A stretch of DNA of 5,059 bases from JASFEQ01 sp050122535 (GCA_050122535.1 JASFIT010000360.1:1-5059), one strand, 5' to 3'. Shown: positions 1 through 5,059, numbered from the stretch's first letter. Notes: generated by a model from the letters alone, not told the origin. Numbers and translations: made by a program.

Positions 1-116
1 GCGTAATCTGCGGATTGGAACCTGTGTCATGGATTCTTTTGAATTCTCTCTGCGGTCTCTGTGTCTCTAGCGAGAGGAGCGAGCGGGTGGTGAATCTCTT
101 CTCTCAGATTTTTTTC

Positions 117-146
117 TTGACATCATTTCTACTTTTTCAATATAGT
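117..146 (+). promoter_or_regulatory. Sigma70-type promoter for the DUF2080-GNAT unit
   Basis: TTGACA at 117-122 is a perfect -35 hexamer. TATAGT at 141-146 is a close -10 match after an 18-base AT-rich spacer. Transcription would start near 153 and give an untranslated leader of about 190 bases before the GTG at 345. It is the best promoter match I found in the window; no comparable pair was found upstream of the bam genes. The call rests on sequence match only. Confidence 0.7.
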
Positions 147-299
147 TACTTTATAGCTAAAATGTAATTAAAATGTGATTTTATGGAAATGGGCCAAATT
201 GATCAATATAGACAATAATATCAAAAGGTTAATGGCATAAACAGAGCAAATTATAGGTGGTCATATATTTTTTGGGGATATCCCTCCAATCCAAAGCAA

Positions 300-323
300 A
301 AAATCGCATTCTGATGCGATTTT
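300..323 (+). promoter_or_regulatory. Perfect hairpin in the leader of the first gene
   Basis: AAAATCGCAT (300-309) and ATGCGATTTT (314-323) are exact reverse complements around the 4-base loop TCTG. The A-run before and T-run after are part of the stem, so it resembles a short bidirectional terminator. It sits 21 bases before the GTG start at 345 and directly before the purine-rich ribosome binding site GGAAGGAAGG (326-335). It could be an attenuator, an operator for the small downstream protein, or the terminator of a transcript from the opposite strand. The structure is certain; the role is inferred. Confidence 0.6.
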
Positions 324-344
324 CTGGAAGGAAGGCTTTTCAAA

Positions 345-533
345 GTGCCTATTGAAAAAGAGACAAAAAATAAGAACGCCGCCGCCGCTGATATGCCTCA
401 AGGCAAAGTGAAATTTGAGGTCTACGGCGAAGAAATGATTGAAAAGATGGTCAAGCTGAGCGGTAACAGCGGCAGAGTATATCTGCCACCGGATTGGGTC
501 GGCCATCAGGTGAAAATCATTCGGATCGATTAA
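345..533 (+). CDS. Small DUF2080-like protein, AbrB-like fold suspected
   Basis: A 62-residue protein. The GTG start is chosen because GGAAGGAAGG (326-335) lies 9 bases upstream; an internal ATG at 393 would leave 46 residues and has no good ribosome binding site. Residues 1-18 are charged and Ala-rich and look disordered. The core from residue 19 on (KVKFEVYGEEMIEKMVKLSG) and the conserved-looking SGNSGRVYLPPDWVGHQVKI resemble DUF2080, a family of short proteins often labelled transposon-encoded. The SGNS-RVYLP-W-G-V pattern also recalls the swapped-hairpin AbrB/SpoVT DNA-binding fold. No transposase is visible nearby, so the transposon label is not supported here. It probably shares a transcript with the GNAT gene, whose start lies 32 bases past this stop. 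Function unknown; a DNA-binding or antitoxin-like role is speculation. Confidence 0.75.
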   Translation: MPIEKETKNKNAAAADMPQGKVKFEVYGEEMIEKMVKLSGNSGRVYLPPDWVGHQVKIIRID

Positions 534-565
534 GCGGCTTGCGGAAATCAGGAAGGATCAGTCAA

Positions 566-1003
566 GTGGAAAAGGTGCTGATTAGAGACTTAAAGATAGA
601 AGATGCGGACGATATCACCAGGATTCATGCGGCCATTACGCAATCGCCCGTCAAAATTAATTACAAACGGATCATCGAGGAACAGATAAGGAAAGCCGAC
701 GAGGCCAGTTATGTGGCAGAAGTGAAGGGCAAGGTCGTGGGGTATATGATCAGCCACATCTTTTACGGCGGTTTTGGTATTGAGGACAGCGCCTGGATCG
801 CCATGTTTGGGATTGATCCCAAATTCATGGGCCAGGGTATTGGCAAAGCGTTGGCCGGGGAGATATTCAGCTTTTACAAGGAGAAAGGCATTCAGAACAT
901 CTATACCTCGGTCCGGTGGGATTCCACGGATATTTTGTCTTTCTTCAAGACGCTCGGTTTTGACAGAAGTAATTTTATCAACCTTAGAAAAACACTGGAG
1001 TAG
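566..1003 (+). CDS. GNAT family N-acetyltransferase
   Basis: A 145-residue GNAT protein, predicted to transfer acetyl from acetyl-CoA to an amino group of an unidentified substrate in the cytoplasm. The GTG at 566 is chosen because GGAAGGA (551-557) lies 8 bases upstream and the protein then begins with a typical GNAT strand (VEKVLIRDLKIEDADDI). The in-frame TTG at 494 would add 24 residues overlapping the preceding gene with no GNAT character. The acetyl-CoA pyrophosphate-binding motif A is at residues 78-98 (IAMFGIDPKFMGQGIGKALA, with the Q-G-I-G-K loop). Motif B is at about 111-133 (NIYTSVRWDS then SFFKTLGF). The length fits a single-domain RimI-like enzyme. It follows the DUF2080-like gene and precedes the bam cluster by over 300 bases, so a link to benzoyl-CoA metabolism, for example protein lysine acetylation, is only a possibility. 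Confidence 0.9.
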   Translation: MEKVLIRDLKIEDADDITRIHAAITQSPVKINYKRIIEEQIRKADEASYVAEVKGKVVGYMISHIFYGGFGIEDSAWIAMFGIDPKFMGQGIGKALAGEIFSFYKEKGIQNIYTSVRWDSTDILSFFKTLGFDRSNFINLRKTLE

Positions 1004-1017
1004 TTGCGCTACGCGCA

Positions 1018-1124
1018 TGGAAGAATGGAAGAGTGGAACATTGGAACAATGGGTTAAGATGAAGAGATGTTGTTAATAAATGACAATTTTAAACCTTTTT
1101 ATCCACCAATATTCCATCATTCCA
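1018..1124. repeat. 8-bp TGGAANAN tandem repeat with a distant inverted counterpart
   Basis: Four consecutive 8-base units begin at 1018: TGGAAGAA, TGGAAGAG, TGGAACAT, TGGAACAA, then TGGG (to 1053). Bases 1103-1124 read on the other strand as TGGAATGA, TGGAATAT, TGGTGG and pair imperfectly with 1026-1047, so the block could fold as a long imperfect stem with an AT-rich loop. A small stem TGCGC-TAC-GCGCA (1005-1017) lies directly after the GNAT stop codon. The block may end the upstream transcript, but no clean U-tract terminator is present. Similar TGGAA-rich intergenic runs occur in related genomes, a comparison made from memory. Confidence 0.6.
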
Positions 1125-1177
1125 TGACTTTCAATTGGAACAACTCAATTTGAGACAGTCGAAAAACTGGTATCTGA

Positions 1178-1302
1178 GAGGCTGATGGAAAATGTCCAGA
1201 TGCAAGGCTTCCGAAATCCCGAGGAATGAGGCGTACAGAGAAGTACGCCGCAGTGACGAGGGATGAGGGTAACGCAGCAGATGGGCGTTTTCCGACAGCC
1301 TC
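1178..1302. mobile_element. 125-bp palindromic MITE-like element
   Basis: The ends are inverted repeats: GAGGCTGATGGAAAATGTCC (1178-1197) against the reverse complement of 1283-1302, GAGGCTGTCGGAAAACGCCC, matching at 16 of 20 positions. Pairing continues imperfectly inward to a perfect central hairpin, GGCGTAC (1230-1236), loop AGAGAA, GTACGCC (1243-1249), centred on the middle of the element. It has no coding capacity. This is the layout of a miniature inverted-repeat element or a large REP-like palindrome. I see no clear target-site duplication. Its right end lies 14 bases before the ribosome binding site of the first bamB gene, so it separates that gene from any promoter farther upstream, or may itself supply a transcription signal. 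Confidence 0.75.
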
Positions 1303-1316
1303 TTTAGCTCACTTTT

Positions 1317-1332
1317 AAGGAGAAAGAAAATC
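1317..1332 (+). promoter_or_regulatory. Ribosome binding site and ATC start codon of the first bamB gene
   Basis: AAGGAG (1317-1322) is a full Shine-Dalgarno core, followed by the 7-base spacer AAAGAAA and then ATC (1330-1332), where the paralogue at 4031 has ATG. The frame is closed by TAA at 1270-1272, and no ATG, GTG or TTG occurs in frame between there and the ATC. The ideal spacing decides the start. AUC is a rare, usually weak initiation codon, so either expression of this gene is throttled or the base is an assembly error. Confidence 0.75.
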
Positions 1333-3285
1333 AGGTACGCAGAGACAGGGTTTAATTTAGAAATTGATCTATCCCGAGGAAGCATTGATAGGGTAGAAAC
1401 TGACCCAAGCTTAACCGATCTTTACTTGGGTGGGCAGGGTACTTCCGCGAAGATACAATGGGACAGGGTTCCTCCTGAAGTTGAACCCTTTTCTCCCGAT
1501 AATCTGCTCATATTCAGCACCGGTCTTTTACATGGCACACCTGTTCCCGGTGCCAATCGTACCGCTGTAAGCACCTTTTCTCCCCAGACAAATTTGTATG
1601 CACATTCATTATTTGGAGGGTTTTTTGGACCGGAACTGAAACATGCCGGTTACGACAAAATAGTCATTCGCGGCAAGGCCCCCAGTCTGGTTTATTTGTG
1701 GATAAATAATGAGAAAATAGAAATACGTGATGCAGGCCATCTCCAGGGGAAAGGTGCCCTGGAAACTGGAGCTCTCATTCAAGAGGAGTTGAAGGAACCC
1801 GAAGCCCAGGTGGCCGCTATCGGCCTGGCCGGTGAAAACAGGGTCTATATGTCTACCATCGAACACTCTAACTCCAGCGCCTCTCGACTGGTAGGCGTGG
1901 TCATGGGAGATAAAAGGTTAAAGGCCATAGCTGTTCGTGGAACAGAGGATATCAATATTGCCCGACCGGCTGAACTTTTTGAGATATGCAACCGCATGTA
2001 TCAGGAAATTCATGATAACCCGTATTGCGGGGATGTCTTTTTGCACGAGGATGACGAAGAGTGGCACGTCAATAATTTCGCCTGGGGCAACGCGCGTGAG
2101 CGGAAAAAAGGTTGGTGGAACAAAGAACGTGAAGAGAATTGGAAGGCGATTTCTGAAAGCGTGCGAGTTCGATGGACGGGTTGCTATAACTGTCCGAAGG
2201 ATTGCCATCAAGCAATTAAATACCCGGGACGGCCAACATATTTCCAAAAATGCTACAGCAAACTTACCTATGCGATGGCGGCCTATAAAGAGCTGGATTT
2301 TAATTATGACATACTTGGCGTTACCCAGGAGTACGGACTGGACGGCTACTCAATGCCCCAAGTTTTGGCCTTTGCCATTGAACTTTACGAGGCCGGCATT
2401 TTAACTGACAAGGACCTGCCAGGATTTCCGTCCGACTCTGGAGAGAGATTTTTCTATCTTACTGAAATGATTGTTCGGCGGGAAGGGGTTGGAGATGCTT
2501 TGGCCAATGGTGTTTATTGGGCAGCCCGTCAGATCGGTAATGGCGCTGAAGAATTTGATCATAATTCCACTAAAAAATTTGAGCAGCTGCCTCTCAAGCT
2601 GAAAATGATAAATTACCCCTATTTCATTATGTATGCCACTGGTGAGAAGATGACTATCACCCAAACGGAAGGGTCCTACCCTCAGGCACCCATTGCTGAC
2701 AAAAAAGAGAGAGAAGAGTTTGTAAAGGGTTGGGACGCAGCTCCTGAGAGGTTTAAAAAATGGTTTTTGGAATGGGAGCCACGCACACATCCGTCTATCG
2801 AAGCGTCTGTCCACATTGCTGATTGGAATGAGAGCATGCATTACATTGATGACGCCATTGGGACCTGCGCCTTTTTGTCATCATTTAGAGGCCAATTCGG
2901 TGGGAGGCCTCCCTATCACATTTATAATTTACCGAAATTCATCTCACTAGCGACCGGGATGGATCTTGATACAGACGGACTATGGGAGGTAGCTAGAAGG
3001 AACCGAAATCTGATTAGAGCCCTTAATGTAAGAAGAGGCTTAAGAAGAAGTGATGAGAAGCCTCCTGAGGACCATTGGAAGATACGAGACCCTGAGATGG
3101 AAACCAAGCTGCTTGACGCGTATTATGAATTCAAGGGGTGGAATAATGACGGTATTCCCACCAGAGAGACGTTGGACAAACTGGGTTTGGATTATGTGAG
3201 CGAAGACTTCTTACGGAGAGGGATCTTGACAGATAAGGAAGGTACGCCTCCCAAACAGACTTCGACGGAAAAAGAGATGGAATAG
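1330..3285 (+). CDS. bamB: BamB-like tungsten aryl-CoA reductase subunit, divergent paralogue
   Basis: A 651-residue member of the aldehyde:ferredoxin oxidoreductase (AOR) family, close to BamB, the active-site subunit of ATP-independent benzoyl-CoA reductase (about 650 residues). BamB holds a tungsten-bispyranopterin and one [4Fe-4S] cluster and reduces benzoyl-CoA to a cyclohexadiene-carboxyl-CoA. Numbering from the ATC start, which restores an N-terminus (RYAETGFNLEIDLSRGS) shared with the second copy; the first conventional start (TTG, 1426) would delete 32 conserved residues. The AOR N-terminal domain is about 4-210. Cluster cysteines are 285, 288 and 292 (CYNCPKDC), with Cys513 (IGTCAF) the likely fourth. 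Cys308 (YFQKCYSKL) matches the tungsten ligand and His246 (EEWH) the catalytic His. Cys220-His246 is 13 residues shorter than in the second copy, and the segment with the active-site Glu is missing. The substrate may therefore differ from benzoyl-CoA. The gene ends 17 bases before bamC and is surely cotranscribed with it. Confidence 0.92.
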   Translation: MRYAETGFNLEIDLSRGSIDRVETDPSLTDLYLGGQGTSAKIQWDRVPPEVEPFSPDNLLIFSTGLLHGTPVPGANRTAVSTFSPQTNLYAHSLFGGFFGPELKHAGYDKIVIRGKAPSLVYLWINNEKIEIRDAGHLQGKGALETGALIQEELKEPEAQVAAIGLAGENRVYMSTIEHSNSSASRLVGVVMGDKRLKAIAVRGTEDINIARPAELFEICNRMYQEIHDNPYCGDVFLHEDDEEWHVNNFAWGNARERKKGWWNKEREENWKAISESVRVRWTGCYNCPKDCHQAIKYPGRPTYFQKCYSKLTYAMAAYKELDFNYDILGVTQEYGLDGYSMPQVLAFAIELYEAGILTDKDLPGFPSDSGERFFYLTEMIVRREGVGDALANGVYWAARQIGNGAEEFDHNSTKKFEQLPLKLKMINYPYFIMYATGEKMTITQTEGSYPQAPIADKKEREEFVKGWDAAPERFKKWFLEWEPRTHPSIEASVHIADWNESMHYIDDAIGTCAFLSSFRGQFGGRPPYHIYNLPKFISLATGMDLDTDGLWEVARRNRNLIRALNVRRGLRRSDEKPPEDHWKIRDPEMETKLLDAYYEFKGWNNDGIPTRETLDKLGLDYVSEDFLRRGILTDKEGTPPKQTSTEKEME

Positions 3286-3302
3286 AGTAGAGGAAGTGAA
3301 CC

Positions 3303-3851
3303 GTGGACGGTGGGTCAGAAAAGAAAATCGTTAAAGAAATAAAAGTTGATCTCGATAAATGCATTGGTTGTCGTGCATGTGAGGTAGCCTGCTCCGCATT
3401 TCACGCTGCGCCGAAATATAGCAGCATTAATCCGGCCAGGTCTCGGATTCGGGTGATTAAAGATGAACTGAACGATGTGTATGTTCCGATACGTGCCGGT
3501 GATTATACGAAAGCCGAATGTACTGGCAGACATACGTATACGATTAACGGAAAGAAATACAGAGAGTGTAGCTTTTGCGGGGTTTCCTGCCCAGCCAGGG
3601 ATTATTTCAAGGAACCCGATTCCGGTCTCCCTCTAAAATGCGATATGTGTGAAGACGATCCGCCTTTAGAAGAGCCCATGTGTGTTCAGGTGTGCCGATG
3701 CGACGCATTGACTTACGAAGAAAGGGAAGAGGAAGAAACAGAAGAAGAAGAGGAGCGGGGGGAGATGGAGATAGGATTGGAATCATTGGCAAACAAATAT
3801 GGATTGGAGAAGATAATCAATGCCGTCGCCCGAATGTCAAATAAGGGCTAA
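3303..3851 (+). CDS. bamC: BamC-like iron-sulfur electron-transfer subunit
   Basis: A 182-residue ferredoxin-like protein matching BamC, which binds BamB and carries three [4Fe-4S] clusters that feed electrons to the tungsten subunit from the BamDEFGHI module. The GTG start is fixed by an in-frame TGA at 3297-3299, with AGAGGA (3289-3294) 8 bases upstream. The protein has 13 cysteines. A classic C-x2-C-x2-C-x3-C ferredoxin motif is at 20, 23, 26 and 30 (CIGCRACEVAC). A second set is 89, 92 and 96 (CSFCGVSCP), with Cys73 a possible partner. A third is 113, 116, 127 and 131 (CDMC, then MCVQVC). The usual CP after the last motif is replaced by C-R-C (131-133), leaving Cys133 spare. Residues 139-156 are a Glu-rich linker before a short C-terminal helix. 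No signal peptide, so cytoplasmic. It lies between two bamB genes and could serve either one. Confidence 0.92.
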   Translation: MDGGSEKKIVKEIKVDLDKCIGCRACEVACSAFHAAPKYSSINPARSRIRVIKDELNDVYVPIRAGDYTKAECTGRHTYTINGKKYRECSFCGVSCPARDYFKEPDSGLPLKCDMCEDDPPLEEPMCVQVCRCDALTYEEREEEETEEEEERGEMEIGLESLANKYGLEKIINAVARMSNKG

Positions 3852-3853
3852 TT

Positions 3854-3891
3854 CAGATGGACTTTTTCAGACAGTCACTTTAGCTCACTTT
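3854..3891 (+). repeat. Copy of the first bamB upstream region, with the end of the palindromic element
   Basis: These 38 bases align without gaps to 1278-1315, with 33 identical positions. In the upstream copy that stretch spans the right end of the 125-bp palindrome (to 1302) and 13 bases of flanking DNA reaching almost to the bamB ribosome binding site. Here it begins 3 bases after the bamC stop codon. Because the match crosses the element boundary, it looks like a piece of duplicated bamB upstream DNA and not a second independent insertion. Inside it, TCACTTTAGC occurs twice in tandem (3875-3884, 3885-3894). Confidence 0.7.
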
Positions 3892-4030
3892 AGCTTGCCC
3901 GCCATAGCCATTTTGGAGCAGCTATTTCTGGGAATTCATCTCGCACTGCTTGGTCATGCTCTAGCATTCTACACAAATAGGCGACGGCGGGTCACTTTGG
4001 GTCAATGTCAGGTAATCTGGGAGGGAAAAA
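3892..4030 (+). other. Spacer between bamC and the second bamB
   Basis: The bamC stop and second bamB start are 179 bases apart, unusually long beside the 17-base bamB-bamC gap. After the duplicated stretch (to 3891) the remaining bases match nothing upstream of the first bamB. I see no convincing terminator or promoter. CCCGCC (3898-3903) and GGCGGG lie in inverse orientation about 80 bases apart, too weak to call. The ribosome binding site of the next gene is GGGAGG (4019-4024), 6 bases before its ATG. Confidence 0.5.
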
Positions 4031-5059
4031 ATGAGGTACGCAGAGACGGGGTTTAATTTAGAAATCGATCTATCCCGAGGAAGCGTCGAGAGGGTAGAAA
4101 CCGACCCAAGAGACACCGAGCTTTATCTAGGGGGTCTAGGTACCAACGCCAAGATAATATGGGACAGGGTTCCCCCTGAAGTTGAACCCTTTTCTCCTGA
4201 TAATCTGCTCATATTCGGCGCCGGTCTTTTGTGCGGCACACCTGCTACCGGTTGTAATCGTACCATTGTTTCTACAATTTCGCCTCAGACTCGGTTAATG
4301 GCATTTTCAATGATGGGGGGATTTTGGGCACCAGAATTGAAGTATGCCGGTTATGACAAGGTCATCCTTCGCGGCAAGTCCCCTGATCTGGTCTATTTGT
4401 GGATAAAGGATGACAAGGTAGAAATCCGTGATGCCTCTCATTTAAAGGGTAAAGGCGCTGTTGAAACGGCGGAACTTATTCAGCAGGAATTGGAGGAGCC
4501 CAAAGCCCAGGTGGCTAGCATTGGCCTGGCCGGTGAAAACAGGGTCTATTTTGCTTCCATCGAGCAGGGCAGGTCCAGTGCCAGCCGATTGGGGATAGGC
4601 GCCGTGATGGGAGACAAAGGGGTAAAGGCCATAGCTGTTCGTGGAACAAAGGACATCAATGTTGCCCAACCGGCTGAATACCTGGAGCTTTGCAACGAAG
4701 TGCTGGAATATATAAAATTCCGAAATGAAAATCCGATTCCAGGGGTAATGACCATTTTACAAGGGCTTGGGTCACCCCAAGAGATGGCAACCCATGATGA
4801 GAAGTGGCACACCGAGAATTTCATGTGGGGAAATTCCCGCATCCGCAAAAAAGATTTTTGGAACGAAGAAGTCAAAAGGGCGTGGACAGAGACCATGGAA
4901 AGTATGAGGACACGGCTCATAAGTTGCTATAACTGTCCCATGAAATGCGGGGCAACAATATCCCCACCAGGTTATCCAACATACATGATGAAATGCTTCT
5001 CCAAACTGACCTACACCATGGCGGCCATGTCAGACCTGGATTTTGGTCTAAAAATCGCT
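4031..5059 (+). CDS. bamB: BamB, tungsten benzoyl-CoA reductase subunit, canonical copy (3' end outside window)
   Basis: The first 343 residues of a second BamB; the frame is still open at the window edge and should run about 310 residues more. It starts at an ATG behind GGGAGG with 6-base spacing. BamB carries out tungsten-dependent, ATP-independent ring reduction of benzoyl-CoA in the cytoplasm. The N-terminal AOR domain has conserved blocks such as CGTPATGCNRT and ASIEQGRSSASR. Glu251 (SPQEM), His260 (EKWH) and Cys322 (YMMKCFSKL) fall at exactly the numbers I recall for the active-site Glu, proton-donating His and tungsten-ligand Cys of Geobacter metallireducens BamB. Cluster cysteines are 299, 302 and 306 (CYNCPMKC); the fourth lies beyond the window. 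This copy is therefore expected to be the genuine benzoyl-CoA enzyme. It follows bamC by 179 bases and may have its own promoter. Identity with the first copy is very high in patches and low around residues 222-298. Confidence 0.95.
   Translation, partial: MRYAETGFNLEIDLSRGSVERVETDPRDTELYLGGLGTNAKIIWDRVPPEVEPFSPDNLLIFGAGLLCGTPATGCNRTIVSTISPQTRLMAFSMMGGFWAPELKYAGYDKVILRGKSPDLVYLWIKDDKVEIRDASHLKGKGAVETAELIQQELEEPKAQVASIGLAGENRVYFASIEQGRSSASRLGIGAVMGDKGVKAIAVRGTKDINVAQPAEYLELCNEVLEYIKFRNENPIPGVMTILQGLGSPQEMATHDEKWHTENFMWGNSRIRKKDFWNEEVKRAWTETMESMRTRLISCYNCPMKCGATISPPGYPTYMMKCFSKLTYTMAAMSDLDFGLKIA

Larger units (their letters stand above)
1..344. other. Gene-free 5' region with repeat-like sequence, promoter and leader
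   Basis: I find no coding region here on either strand. Bases 46-68 are a degenerate CTCT/GTCTCT-rich run. Bases 65-76 form CTCT-AGCG-AGAG, and AGCGAG occurs twice (69-74 and 78-83), followed by GGGTGGTGAATC. Low-complexity stretches of this style are common as dispersed intergenic sequence in Desulfobacterota, but that comparison is from memory. From about 110 onward the DNA is AT-rich and holds a strong promoter-like sequence (117-146), a perfect 10-bp dyad GGGATATCCC (275-284) and a hairpin (300-323) just before the first gene. A 12-codon frame at 183-218 lacks a ribosome binding site and is not called. Confidence 0.6.

Noticed and set aside
183..218. Leader peptide of 11 residues (MEMGQIDQYRQ)
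   Set aside because: No ribosome binding site before the ATG and no amino-acid bias typical of attenuation peptides.
494..1003. GNAT gene starting at TTG 494
   Set aside because: The extra 24 residues overlap the preceding gene and show no GNAT character; GTG 566 has a good ribosome binding site 8 bases upstream.
590..1018. 142-residue minus-strand frame
   Set aside because: Antisense to the GNAT gene, whose motifs A and B are clear on the plus strand.
1150..1176. Promoter TTGAGA/TATCTG for the first bamB
   Set aside because: Spacer of only 15 bases and a poor -10; not better than chance.
1426..3285. First bamB starting at TTG 1426 (619 residues)
   Set aside because: It lacks a ribosome binding site and would discard 32 residues that match the N-terminus of the second BamB almost perfectly; the frame is open upstream to the ATC behind AAGGAG.
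1330..3285. Pseudogene call for the first bamB because of its missing ATG and shortened active-site segment
   Set aside because: The 651-codon frame is intact, cofactor and cluster ligands are retained, and the length loss is an in-frame 13 codons; divergence of function fits better than decay.
1330..3285. Generic aldehyde:ferredoxin oxidoreductase and not a BamB type
   Set aside because: The close match to the second copy, the adjacent bamC, and C-terminal blocks such as PPYHIYNLPKF and EKPPEDHWK favour the BamB branch.
3820..4056. 78-residue frame overlapping the end of bamC and the start of the second bamB
   Set aside because: It overlaps two well-supported genes, has no ribosome binding site and no recognisable domain.
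4546..4920. 124-residue minus-strand frame
   Set aside because: Antisense to the conserved second bamB reading frame; a composition shadow.

Overview
The window most likely comes from a strictly anaerobic bacterium that degrades aromatic compounds, probably a sulfate-reducing or syntrophic member of the Desulfobacterota. This rests on two genes for BamB, the tungsten active-site subunit of ATP-independent (class II) benzoyl-CoA reductase, and one gene for its iron-sulfur partner BamC. Class II reductases are known from obligate anaerobes such as Geobacter, Syntrophus and aromatic-degrading sulfate reducers. The taxonomic call is an inference from gene content and intergenic repeats; there is no rRNA gene.

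Positions 1-344 hold no gene: degenerate repeat-like sequence, a near-consensus sigma70 promoter (TTGACA-18-TATAGT, 117-146), a leader of roughly 190 nt, and a perfect 10-bp hairpin just before the first gene. Positions 345-1003 carry a two-gene unit: a 62-residue DUF2080-like protein (GTG start) and a 145-residue GNAT acetyltransferase (GTG start at 566). Positions 1004-1329 are a repeat-rich spacer with an 8-bp TGGAANAN tandem repeat, its inverted counterpart, and a 125-bp palindromic MITE-like element (1178-1302) ending 14 bases before the ribosome binding site of the next gene.

The rest is a bam cluster in the order bamB paralogue (1330-3285), bamC (3303-3851), second bamB (4031 to the window edge). 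BamB binds the tungsten-bispyranopterin cofactor and one [4Fe-4S] cluster and reduces the aryl-CoA ring; BamC is thought to pass electrons to it from the remaining Bam subunits, which are not in this window.

The two BamB copies are not equivalent. The downstream copy has Glu251, His260 and Cys322 at exactly the numbering I recall for Geobacter metallireducens BamB. The upstream copy keeps the tungsten-ligand Cys and the His but is 13 residues shorter just before the His, losing the segment that carries the Glu. Its only plausible full-length start is ATC (1330-1332), where the paralogue has ATG, behind an ideal AAGGAG site. Part of the sequence upstream of the first bamB, including the end of the palindromic element, recurs right after bamC, a trace of how the duplication formed. 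I found no defence system, CRISPR array, tRNA or rRNA; the most unusual content is the remodelled, ATC-initiated BamB paralogue that shares a BamC with a canonical BamB.
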